NCBI GenBank assembly: GCA_032207245.1
Contig: CM063500.1
Location: 64,061,930-64,125,929 of the forward strand
DNA: 64,000 nucleotides
Direction: 5' to 3'
DNA from: Pardosa pseudoannulata
Taxonomy: Eukaryota > Arthropoda > Arachnida > Araneae > Lycosidae
Positions 37,570 through 48,109 of this stretch are shown here, piece after piece. Each line of letters opens with the position of its first letter. Position 1 is the stretch's first letter. The notes beneath the pieces were generated by a model, which did no database searches, was not told the DNA's origin, and was given only the letters and a program-made list of their open reading frames with translations. A program made the translations under genes and the position numbers.

Positions 37570-37990
37570 CTAAAAGTAAAAAAAAAATCTCTTCGAAATA
37601 ATATGCTAGTTCGTAAATAGCCAATGTTGAAAATATAAATGTAAACACTGTTAAAATGATTTCTTCCCAAAGTTCCCAATATTCCGAAGTTTCTTTCCAC
37701 AAAGTTTCCGGGTTTATTCCCACCTCTTCAAAATTCCGTGTTTTTTACATCTCTACCTTCGAGAAAGAAGGTTCTCGAAGGTCACGAGTGGACTGGCATT
37801 CGAAGTTTTGAACAGAATTGTGTTCTTTACCGGGGAAATCTATCACAAAAACTTCGAGTTAGAAGAGGTTCCCTTCGAGTTATCGAGACAGTTTTTTAAA
37901 GAAAATATAGAAATGATCCGGGACTTTATTAAAAGTTCGAGATAGCGGATTATTCGACTTATAGGAAGTCGAGTTATCGAAGTTCGACTG
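36311..37990. mobile_element. pogo/Tigger-like non-autonomous element
   Basis: Inverted ends CAGTCGAATTTCGATAACTC and the inverse of CAGTCGAACTTCGATAACTC, flanked by TA on both sides. It splits Helitron copy F. Its interior is cut by a further insertion at 36754-37754. No transposase. Confidence 0.82.
36754..37754. mobile_element. Nested insertion flanked by a 19-bp direct repeat
   Basis: ACCTTCGAGAAAGAAGGTT occurs at 36735-36753 and 37755-37773 on either side of a 1.0-kb insert. The insert has imperfect inverted ends (GTGGAAAAAACCCGG versus ATGTAAAAAACACGG), plus TA runs at about 37146-37205 and 37529-37567. No poly(A) tail and no transposase. Class unknown. Confidence 0.65.
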
Positions 37991-38473
37991 TAAAAATTAT
38001 TCACACGATATTTAAATAATTTAAAATAAGAAGTGATTAAATGAGAGGTTAAAGGAAATGACGTCATAATGCTAGAAAAATTGTTATTTTTACCTATTTG
38101 ATAAATTTAATTGCCTGCTTTAATCGTTAATAGAGCTTGAAATAATGTCCTTAAACGTTCGAAAAGGGGGAAAGGGGTGGTTTTTAAATGTTTTAAAGAC
38201 TTGCTTTGAATTTTGCTAATCCTAACTCATCAAGAATCCAATATGTATGCCCCTATCCATTCCAGGTAGAACCGCTTCATAAATTCTAGCACAGATAACT
38301 TAGGCTATTATTATATAAGGGATATTACCTTTAAATAGACTGCAGTATTATTTTCATAAACAGAAATGGCTTTATTCATGTATACCATGCATACACTTAT
38401 ATGAAATATATTCCACTCGTCCTCGTCTTAATAATTCGGGAAAAATTGATTCTGAATAATTAATGCTCTATTT

Positions 38474-39446
38474 CAGGAGTAGGCAACGCGGCGCCCGCGA
38501 GCGCCATGCCGCCCCCGATCGATTTTTAATGCGCCCTCGCTGGATTAATGTAAATGTATGATAGCCAGAGCGATTTACTTACTCTTGTCAAACGGCGATA
38601 TACAGCAAGTAGTCAGTTGAGTTTAGGATTGTGCATAGATTAGCAGTTTGCTAACCTTGTGCGTATTTAATAACGCACACGTATTTTTTGTTAGTGTGTG
38701 ATCGTATTTCGAATAGACCACGCGTAGACCGTGCATTTAAAACTACCAAGTAATCCGAAATAATTATTTTCTTTCAAATCCCTTCATGGATAAATGTAAA
38801 AGAAAAAGAACATATTATTTTAACGATGAATGGGGCATTTATATTGTTTCGTTGATTACAAAGGGAAGTGTATTTGTTTGTTGTGTAATAATAGTGTTAC
38901 GATTCCCAAGAAAAGTAATATTGAACGACATTTTAAGACCGTTCATACCAATTTTGATAGTGACTATCCAAAGAACTCTGAAATTAGAAGGAAAAAATTA
39001 TTTCTTTAAAATGTTCAATAACTAACCAGCAAAGTTTTTTTACTAAACCACTGCAACAACATAAAGCAGCAACGATCGCGTCATATAAAATATCGTATTT
39101 GCTAGCTAAGAATAAAAAACCATTTACAGATGGAGAAATAGTGAAAGAAGCCATGTTAGAAGCTGCTGATTCACTTTTTGAAGAATTTAAAAATAAAAAA
39201 GAAATAGTTTCAGCTATAAACACGTTGCAATCCCCAATTATAAAAAAATTAGCTGAAAATATGGACACCCAAGTTTCACACTGAATTATATGTATCATTA
39301 TGTATGCCACCAACAAAATAAAGTTATAAAAAATCTGTTTTTTTTTATGCCTATTTATACCTGTTGATTATCTGTAAAATATGCGCCCTCGAGGATTTTC
39401 AAATTTAGTATTGCGCCCTTAAGGACAAACAGGTTGCCGACCCCTG
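38474..39446 (+). mobile_element. Deleted hAT transposon of the BED-finger type
   Basis: Starts CAGGAGTAGGCAAC and ends with the inverse of CAGGGGTCGGCAACC. Flanks CTCTATTT (38466-38473) and CTCTATTG (39447-39454) form an 8-bp target duplication. At 973 bp it holds only the N-terminal part of a transposase. Confidence 0.88.
38786..39284 (+). pseudogene. hAT transposase N-terminus (BED zinc finger) pseudogene
   Basis: The first frame gives KRKRTYYFNDEWGI then a CxxC-like VCCVI. The second frame gives KSNIERHFKTVHTNF and DYPKNSEIRRKK, then QQSFFTKPLQQHKAATIASY, and the open piece 39099-39284 gives LAKNKKPFTDGEIVKEAMLE. This is the layout of BED-finger hAT transposases related to the ZBED/FAM200 families. 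Frame shifts and loss of the catalytic RNase H-like region make it a remnant. Confidence 0.8.
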
Positions 39447-39547
39447 CTCTATTGTATTTTCAGCAAAATGCTATTGTATTATGGTACTGTCTTTGTAAAC
39501 CTTCAACTGTTATGAATACATGACAGTATGGTACTGTCTATGTATTT

Positions 39548-40198
39548 AAAAAAAAAAAAAAAAACTTAACCTCTGCTTTTCCAGATTTTTTTAAATTACA
39601 ATAATAAAATATTTTCAAATCTAGCTGCAATTGTGTGTCATTTGAGTACGTAACTACAACCACCTGAGACCCAGCTGGAAACTTAGGGTTCAGATAGATA
39701 TCCACATGTTAAAAAAATTTTGAGAAAGATATTCTATCAACAATTAACCGAATTGATAAAAAAAAAAAAAAAAAAAAAAAAAAAACTTAACCTCTGCTTT
39801 TCCAGATTTTTTTAAATTACAATAATAAAATATTTTCAAATCTAGCTGCAATTGTGTGTCATTTGAGTACGTAACTACAACCACCTGAGACCCAGCTGGA
39901 AACTTAGGGTTCAGATAGATATCCACATGTTAAAAAATTTTTGAGAAAGATATTCTATCAATAATTAACCGAATTGATAAAAAAAAAAAAAAAAAAAAAA
40001 AAAAAACTTAACCTCTGCTTTTCCAGATTTTTTTTAAATTACAATAATAAAATATTTTCAAATCTAGCTGCAATTGTGTGTCATTTGAGTACGTAACTAC
40101 AACCACCTGAGACCCAGCTGGAAACTTAGGGTTCAGATAGATATCCACATGTTAAAAAATTTTTGAGAAAGATATTCTATCAATAATTAACCGAATTG

Positions 40199-40243
<45 letters not shown>

Positions 40244-40432
40244 TAACCTCTGCTTTTCCAGATTTTTTTAAATTACAATAATAAAATATTTTCAAATCTA
40301 GCTGCAATTGTGTGTCATTTGAGTACGTAACTACAACCCCCTGAGACCCAGCTGGAAACTTAGGGTTCAGATAGATATCCACATGTTAAAAAATTTTTGA
40401 GAAAGATATTCTATCAATAATTAACCGAATTG

Positions 40433-40466
<34 letters not shown>

Positions 40467-40655
40467 TAACCTCTGCTTTTCCAGATTTTTTTAAATTACA
40501 ATAATAAAATATTTTCAAATCTAGCTGCAATTGTGTGTCATTTGAGTACGTAACTACAACCACCTGAGACCCAGCTGGAAACTTAGGGTTCAGATAGATA
40601 TCCACATGTTAAAAAATTTTTGAGAAAGATATTCTATCAATAATTAACCGAATTG

Positions 40656-40689
<34 letters not shown>

Positions 40690-40880
40690 TAACCTCTGCT
40701 TTTCCAGATTTTTTTTAAATTACAATAATAAAATATTTTCAAATCTAGCTGCAATTGTGTGTCATTTGAGTACGTAACTACAACCCCCTGAGACCCAGCT
40801 GGAAACTTAGGGTTCAGATAGATATCCACATGTTAAAAAAATTTTTGAGAAAGATATTCTATCAATAATTAACCGAATTG

Positions 40881-40938
<58 letters not shown>

Positions 40939-41775
40939 TAACCTCTGCTTTTCCAGATTTTTTTAAATTACAATAATAAAATATTTTCAAATCTAGCTGC
41001 AATTGTGTGTCATTTGAGTACGTAACTACAACCCCCTGAGACCCAGCTGGAAACTTAGGGTTCAGATAGATATCCACATGTTAAAAAATTTTTGAGAAAG
41101 ATATTCTATCAATAATTAACCGAATTGATAAAAAAAAAAAAAAAAAAAAAAACTTAACCTCTGCTTTTTTAGATTTTTTTAAATTACAATAATGAAATAT
41201 TTTCAAATCTAGCTGCAATTGTGTGTCATTTGAGTACGTAACTACAACCACCTGAGATCCAGCTGGAAACTTAGGGTTCAGATAGATATCCACATGTTAA
41301 AAAATTTTTGAGAAAGATATTCTATCAATAATTAACCGAATTGATAAAAAAAAAAAAAAAAAAAAAAAAACTTAACCTCTGCTTTTCCAGATTTTTTTAA
41401 ATTACAATAAAAAAATATTTTCAAATCTAGCTGCAATTGTGTGTCATTTGAGTACGTAACTACAACCCCCTGAGACCCAGCTGGAAACTTAGGGTTCAGA
41501 TAGATATCCACATGTTAAAAAATTTTTGAGAAAGATATTCTATCAATAATTAACCGAATTGATAAAAAAAAAAAAAAAAAAAAACTTAACCTCTGCTTTT
41601 CCAGATTTTTTTAAATTACAATAATAAAATATTTTCAAATCTAGCTGCAATTGTGTGTCATTTGAGTACGTAACTACAACCACCTGAGACCCAGCTGGAA
41701 ACTTAGGGTTCAGATAGATATCCACATGTTAAAAAATTTTTGAGAAAGATATTCTATCAATAATTAACCGAATTG

Positions 41776-41809
<34 letters not shown>

Positions 41810-41998
41810 TAACCTCTGCTTTTCCAGATTTTTTTAAATTACAATAATAAAATATTTTCAAATCTAGCTGCAATTGTGTGTCATTTGAGTACGTAACTAC
41901 AACCCCCTGAGACCCAGCTGGAAACTTAGGGTTCAGATAGATATCCACATGTTAAAAAATTTTTGAGAAAGATATTCTATCAATAATTAACCGAATTG

Positions 41999-42046
<48 letters not shown>

Positions 42047-42450
42047 TAACCTCTGCTTTTCCAGATTTTTTTAAATTACAATAATAAAATATTTTCAAAT
42101 CTAGCTGCAATTGTGTGTCATTTGAGTACGTAACTACAACCACCTGAGACCCAGCTGGAAACTTAGGGTTCAGATAGATATCCACATGTTAAAAAATTTT
42201 TGAGAAAGATATTCTATCAATAATTAACCGAATTGATAAAAAAAAAAAAAAAAAAAAAACTTAACCTCTGCTTTTCCAGATTTTTTTAAATTACAATAAT
42301 AAAATATTTTCAAATCTAGCTGCAATTGTGTGTCATTTGAGTACGTAACTACAACCACCTGAGACCCAGCTGGAAACTTAGGGTTCAGATAGATATCCAC
42401 ATGTTAAAAAATTTTTGAGAAAGATATTCTATCAATAATTAACCGAATTG

Positions 42451-42498
<48 letters not shown>

Positions 42499-42688
42499 TA
42501 ACCTCTGCTTTTCCAGATTTTTTTAAATTACAATAATAAAATATTTTCAAATCTAGCTGCAATTGTGTGTCATTTGAGTACGTAACTACAACCACCTGAG
42601 ACCCAGCTGGAAACTTAGGGTTCAGATAGATATCCACATGTTAAAAAATTTTTGAGAAAGATATTCTATCAATAATTAACCGAATTGA

Positions 42689-42717
<29 letters not shown>
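39548..42717. repeat. Tandem array: 14 cores of about 193 bp separated by poly(A) runs
   Basis: Each core starts CTTAACCTCTGC and ends ACCGAATTGAT. Core starts are 39565, 39786, 40007, 40242, 40465, 40688, 40937, 41153, 41371, 41585, 41808, 42045, 42260 and 42497. A-runs between them are 28, 28, 41, 30, 30, 54, 23, 25, 21, 30, 43, 22 and 44 bases, with 17 before the first core and 28 after the last. Cores are nearly identical, with one recurrent A/C variant (AACCACC/AACCCCC). On the minus strand each core is open for about 50 codons and runs into poly-Phe. Not similar to any family I know. Confidence 0.95.
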
Positions 42718-42720
<3 letters not shown>

Positions 42721-43372
42721 TCCTTATTTTGTTCTAAATGTGCTGTTTTCTGCTCAAATATTTCGGTAAAAAGGGCGATGGTGACCTGCTAAATTATTTG
42801 GTAGATTAAAAAAGAGGATTGAAATTTAATTTTAAAATTAAATTTTAATGAAGAGTGATGAGAAATTTTGAATTTTTTAAATATGCACTTTAAAATCGAT
42901 AAATTTAAAATTTACATATTTTATTATTATTTTTTTTTTCAGTTTTAAAACGCAGAGTCAACTCCAGAATTTGGGGGGAAAGGGGGGGAGGTTAAAACTT
43001 CTGTCTTAGCACCGCACTTATGATATCAGTATTAAAAGTAGTTTAACGAAACGTAATATGAAAAAATTTAAGTTCAGTTTCGCCATCTATCAGATTTCGG
43101 GGAAACTAGAAATTCCGATTAAGTTAGCTAAAAGTCTAGGTCAGTGATTTACAACCTTTTTAAAGCTGTTGTCCGTCTATGGAACCGAAATGGGTTCAGT
43201 GTCCCGGTCAGTAAAAAGCCAGCTATTTAAATTTTTAGAAAGATAAGTACTCAATTATAAAAGCCCAAGTGTTTAACTAATTTTCTTCAATAAAGTTAGA
43301 CACCAAATTGTGAGACATGATTAAACGAATGTTGTGGATTAAATATATTTTTATAATGTCGGGCCAGTTTCA

Positions 43373-43803
43373 AACAGTAGAACATCCGATGGTGAATATT
43401 ACCGATTCTGGTACTGTCAAGCAAGTTTGTTTTATTATTCATAAAGATTACATTATTAATGTAATAAATTTATTTGGTATTATTAAAATTAATTTTCAGA
43501 ATCAAAATATACTTCCATTATTTTTTAAAAATGGCTTCTAGAGACTAAATTTGTTATAGATTCTTACAACATGTTTGCCTAACACTCCTAATATGCCTTA
43601 ATATGCTCCGAGTATTCGTTTTAAATTTGGAATTTATTAAAGTTAATGAAACTAAATTTCGATTCAGAAATCCGACGATTTTTTTATTATGAAATCTCAA
43701 CGTAAAAATAAAAAATTTTCTCCTTAAATAAACATTTCAGTTAATCAGCAAAATAATACCCTCAGAGTATAAAAAAAAAAAAAATATCTTTCAATATTAC
43801 TAA
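43373..43803 (-). repeat. Helitron 3'-flank block, copy B
   Basis: 431 bp matching 35204-35628, beginning AACAGTAGAACATCCGATGG on the plus strand and stopping exactly at the Helitron terminus. A 74-codon frame at 43317 crosses its edge and has no family match. Confidence 0.8.
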
Positions 43804-44449
43804 CTAGCATATAGTCCGTCATATAACGGGATGAGTAAAATTTTTAATTTTCCAGAATTGTAAAGTGCCTGATGAGGCAGGTAAAACAATTGATTGTTTT
43901 TTGGCCGAGAATTATCTTGCTACAAAAAATAATCGATGATTCAATCTAAAATGATCACATATGTACCTAATCTATTAATTAAGCGAAATATAAAAGAAAA
44001 ATACTTACGTAACATCTAAGTTGAATGATAAAACGTATGAAAATAAGGCATAATTTAAATAAGTTAAAATAAGAAATGATTCAATGAAGATGGTTAAAGG
44101 AAGTACGTCATAATGCTAGAAAAAAGTTATTTTTAAATATTTATTAGGGCATTAATTGATAAATTTAATCGCCTGCTCTTAACCGGGGAAAATAGGAGTT
44201 GAAATAATGGCATTAAAAGCTCGAAAAGAGGGGAAGAGGTGGATTTCGAATGTTTTAAAGAAAGCAGTATTTTTCGCTGTGATATTTATACCAATTTATT
44301 TTAGAATCGGATCTATAGTTTAGGAGAAGATAAACATTACTCGCTATGAATTTTGCTAACTATGGATGCCTCTATCCATTCCAGGTCCAACCGCTTCATA
44401 AAATCGAGGACAGACGTACAGATAACTTAGGCTATTATTATATAGGGGA
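43804..44449 (-). mobile_element. Non-autonomous Helitron, copy B
   Basis: Same termini as copy A (TC start after A, CTAG end before T, hairpin CCGTCATATAACGG). It is inside the hAT element. Confidence 0.8.
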
Positions 44450-44574
44450 TGTAAAATTAGAAGAAAAAATTTAAAATTAATATACTAGTACCACTTTAAG
44501 AATTAACGAAATATTTGAGTTCATTCTGAATATATGATATAGTCAAAAATAACTGTTTATTGATTTTCTCCTAT

Positions 44575-44694
44575 GCATGGCAGTAGGGGCGCAGACCGGT
44601 TTTTTGCCAGGGGCCGCTAAAGGACCTGCTTATGGCCCTGGACCTTGGCAAATGCCACCTTTACCACGCCCTAGTTACGGCCCTGACTGCAATA
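44575..44694. mobile_element. Fragment of another DNA transposon
   Basis: A GC-richer 120-bp piece beginning near GCAGTAGGGGCGCAGACCGG and ending with the inverse of CAGGGCCGTAACTAGGGCG, a terminal style common among animal DNA transposons. Superfamily not decided. Confidence 0.4.
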
Positions 44695-44914
44695 TCTCCT
44701 ATATAATAATAGCCTAAGGTGTCTGTCGGCAAATTTTTGAAGCGGTTGTACCTGGAACGGATACAGGCATCCATATTGAACTTTTATGAGTTAGGGTTAG
44801 CAAAATTCAAAGCGAGTTCAAAATCTAAGCCATCCCCCTTTTTTTAGCGTTTAATGCTATTATTTCAAGCCTTATTCTCCCCCCGTTAAAAGCAGGTGAT
44901 TAAATTTATCATTT
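44695..44914 (+). mobile_element. Helitron copy D, 3'-truncated
   Basis: Starts TCTCCTATATAATAATAGCC after an A, then follows the family consensus for about 220 bp and stops. Confidence 0.7.
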
Positions 44915-45394
44915 TCGATACCATTCATATATACCACCAAATAATCACTGTCCCGTTTGGGTTTCGAAATCAGAAGTGTGATACTGAAGAATGTTCTCAA
45001 TGGCGTTAATTAATTGCTCAAAACAGACGCCCTTTTAATATAAAACACTTTTTTATTATATTTATGTATGCGAGATCTTTAAATACACAGAAAATGTCAC
45101 ATAGAAGAATTTATGGCGTAAATAATATTAACATATTAAAGCACAAAAGCAACTCAAGAGCCATTTTTCTCGCATACGAAAGAACAGCCATGTTTTCACT
45201 AAACAAAATCGTTCGTTGCCACTCGCAACTTACAGAGAAAAAATAAAATAAAAAAGATAATATGTGGGTAGAACATCAATTTTAACAGACGATTTGACAT
45301 TCCCCCACCTAAGTTAACTTTTATCTTAAAATTTAACTTACAACTAACTACACAACAATAACAATAACATAATAGTAACAGTTCACAAGTCTAG
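44915..45394. other. No gene recognised
   Basis: AT-rich sequence inside the hAT element between two Helitrons. The 60-codon frame at 45064 has no family signature. Confidence 0.5.
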
Positions 45395-46056
45395 TCCCCT
45401 ATATAATAATAGCCTAAGTTATCTGTCCGTGTGTCCACGAATTTTTGAAGCGGTTGGACCTGGAATGGAAATAGGCTCCATATTGAATTCTTAATGAGTT
45501 AGGGTTAGCAAAATTTAAAGCGAGTAAAGTTTATTTTCTCCTTAACTATCGATCTGATTCTAAAATAAATTGGTATAAATAAGCTTCATATCACAGCAAA
45601 AATATTGAAATTCACTCCTTCCCCCCTTTTCGAGAATTTAATGCGATTATTTCAAGACCCATTTTCCCCCGATTAATAGCAGGCGATTAAATTTATCAAT
45701 TTATTATAGAATAAATAGATGAAAAAAAACATTTTTCTATCATTATGACGTCATTCCTTTAACCATCTCATTTAATCATTTCTTATTTTAAATTATTTAA
45801 ATATCGTCTGCATTATTTTCACACGTTTTATCACTGAACTTATATATTACGTAATTAATTTTCTTTTATATTTCTCTTAAATAATAGATTAGGTACGTAT
45901 GTGATAATTTAAAATTCAATCAACGATTATTTTTTGCTGTAAGATAATTCTCAGCCAAAAAATAACCCTTTTTTTTTACCTGCCTCATAGGGTAGTTTAC
46001 AATTCTGGAAAATTAAAAATTTTACTGATCCCGTCATATGACGGGCTATATGCTAG
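45395..46056 (+). mobile_element. Non-autonomous Helitron, copy C
   Basis: Starts TCCCCTATATAATAATAGCC and ends with the best-preserved 3' hairpin, CCCGTCATATGACGGG, then CTATATGCTAG followed by T. It lies in opposite orientation to copies A and B. Confidence 0.82.
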
Positions 46057-46389
46057 TTTAGTATAATTAACTATTATGCAAAAAAGAGCGTTCAAATATT
46101 TTTTTATTTCTTGTAAAAGTGGAGGTGGTCCAGAAAAGGTTGAGAACCACTGGTCTAAACAAACGTATACAAGTTCTGAAAAGCCACTGCGCATGCCGAA
46201 AAAAAACTGAAAAAAAGTATGAAATTTAGTTTGCAAACTACAAACATAAAGTGTCAAATGTAAAATATTTAAATCTAAAGGAATACTAAAAAGACGGATT
46301 CGGATACATATCCCCTTCTAAAAATGCGCATTCGCAGCGATAGACTAAATTGGAAGGTACATAACGTTCTTTTTTCCACTTTCTTTTTT

Positions 46390-47120
46390 AAATTAAAAGC
46401 GTCTGAAATTCGTAAATTCTATCATTTGTAATGGAATAAACCTAGGATGAAATAGTTAAGTTCAGTATTGCTATCTATCGAAGTTCTGGTAAACTAAAAT
46501 TTGCGATAAAATTAGCTAAAGTCCTCGACAAAACGTATAGGCCTTCTGAAGACCCACAGAACGTTTCTGGAAGAAATTGAAAAAAGTATGAATTTGAAAA
46601 GGCAAACAACAAACAGAACATGTCAAATGCAAAATACTGAAATCTAAAAGAATACTAAATTCGTAAGATAGTTTCGGAAATTTATCCCCTCTTGCAAATA
46701 CGCCTGATACGCTAAATTCTTTTTCCAAATGCTGGTGCCGCACTGTGGCCGAGTAGTAAGAGAGCTAACCTTCAGTCGAGAGTTAGTGAGTTCGAATTCC
46801 GCTGAAGGCATGGATGTTACTTGCTAGCGCAGGGTCACCACCTCTATTGTGAACAGAATTGTTTCATTAGAACAACGTGGACTTATAAATTCAGGTGTGG
46901 TGATCCCACGCCAGGGAGTCCTGCTCTAATAATTTTTTAAAAATTTTTACTTATTTAATTATTTTTCCTTGATATTCTATTAATTAATCTAATTTTTCCT
47001 ACAGGAACAATGAAATGAACAATGCGCCAATAAAGTGAAAAAATTACTTTTGAAAATTAATACTTAAAAGTCATTAGAGAACCTAATAAGTTAACCGAGT
47101 AAATAAAGCTCTAAATAAAC
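46390..47120 (+). repeat. Composite interspersed repeat, copy R2b
   Basis: Matches R3 from its 5' part through the tRNA-like segment (46740-46815, B box GTTCGAATTCC), the interleaved inverted repeats (46823-46940) and the TCCTACAGGAACAA motif. Directly upstream is an older partial copy (R2a, about 43040-43143 plus 46157-46385) split by the 3-kb hAT. Confidence 0.75.
46823..46940 (+). ncRNA. Interleaved inverted-repeat module (copy 2)
   Basis: A 46823-46845, B 46861-46881, A' 46893-46915, B' 46918-46940. One A/A' pair is changed on both sides compared with the other copies; three other pairs are lost. Confidence 0.4.
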
Positions 47121-47140
47121 TAGAGTAAATAAACAGACTG

Positions 47141-47172
47141 TTCGGAAGAGTCCACTTTTGGACTCTTCCGAA
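47141..47172. other. Near-perfect 14-bp-arm hairpin
   Basis: TTCGGAAGAGTCCA and its exact reverse complement are separated by four bases, in an AT-rich setting just after composite repeat R2b. It may be a terminal structure of an element. No role is established. Confidence 0.7.
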
Positions 47173-47174
47173 AA

Positions 47175-48105
47175 AATCAATATGAAAAAAAAAATGGACC
47201 CTTAACAAAAATCTATGTTTAAAAGTGTTTTAGTAAACAAATTTTTACAAAAATATCAAAATTTGAAAACATTTTCATAAAAATAGAAATAATAATAATA
47301 AAAAAAAAATAAAAAAAATAACTGGACACATTTCCTGGTAGAAGAAATGCAGACTTACCATAAAAATGCAAATTTGTAGACAAACATAGTTCATATAGAC
47401 AAAATAACCGTACAGCAGAAATTATTTAAAAGAAGCAAAGCGAATTTTCCCAAAATAATTTTATTAAGAAATCTCAGTATTTTGCTTTAGGGCCAACATT
47501 GTACATTTTTTTCTAGAAGCTAACTGTTCCTTATTAAAATTCTTTTGATAACAATTCTTTTGATAACAAAATTTTCTATTTTTCCGTAATTTTTGCAGCA
47601 ACGTCCGTAATTCCGTAATCATTAGCTAGAATGCGGAATAATTCCGCAGAATCCGGAATCGTTGGTAACTGTGAACAGTATACATATACAACCTTTCAAG
47701 CACGCTTAGTAACAGCACAGTTTGGTTCAATTACTTTTTTTCCCTTTTCCCATTATTTAATTTTCTTTTAAATTTATAGGTTTTGTGGTTTGTAATTATT
47801 TTTGTGTTTAATGATTCTAGAAGATGGCTGTATTTCACTTGGACGAAAAAATTAGTTTTATTGATTTAGTTTACAAATATAATTACGTTTTTTTTTTTAT
47901 CTTTCAAGTTATTTCTTTTACTACCAGTAATAACTGCACATTATTATTTCAATCGGAGTCACTATTCAGACATACGATGTATAAATTTAAGCAACTCAAA
48001 TTTAATTTGAATTTTTAAAATTGAAATTTAAGTGAAATTTAATTTAATTAGTGATGAAGTATGCACTTTAAAAGAATTACATTTAATCAATAAAATTTAT
48101 CAGTT
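47175..48105. other. AT-rich stretch, no gene seen
   Basis: Poly-purine and AT-rich sequence between two composite repeats. The 64-codon frame at 47824 shows no family signature. Confidence 0.5.
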
Positions 48106-48109
48106 AAAA

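Larger units (their letters stand above)
36284..38322 (-). mobile_element. Helitron copy F, 3'-truncated and split by a pogo-like element
   Basis: Helitron sequence at 36284-36310 continues at 37991-38322 and ends in the family 5' terminus (TCCCTTATATAATAATAGCC on the minus strand). The pogo-like element 36311-37990 lies between. It abuts the 5' end of copy A directly. Confidence 0.75.
43144..46156. mobile_element. 3.0-kb hAT element carrying nested Helitrons
   Basis: Left end CAGTGATTTACAACCTTTTT and right end the inverse of CAGTGGTTCTCAACCTTTTC. The flanks (GTCTAGGT and GTCTAAAC) look like a worn 8-bp duplication. The host sequence (composite repeat R2a) continues on both sides as in copy R3. 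Inside are Helitrons B, D and C. No transposase frame was found. Confidence 0.65.

Noticed and set aside
39744..42637. Series of similar 60-77-codon minus frames ending in poly-Phe, as a possible gene family
   Set aside because: They are the same satellite core repeated, with no promoter, stop signal of their own or known domain; kept only as a finding about origin.
35204..44449. Direct repeats 8.2 kb apart as LTRs of a retrotransposon
   Set aside because: The repeats do not start TG and end CA, there is no primer-binding site or gag-pol between them, and they contain complete Helitron termini.
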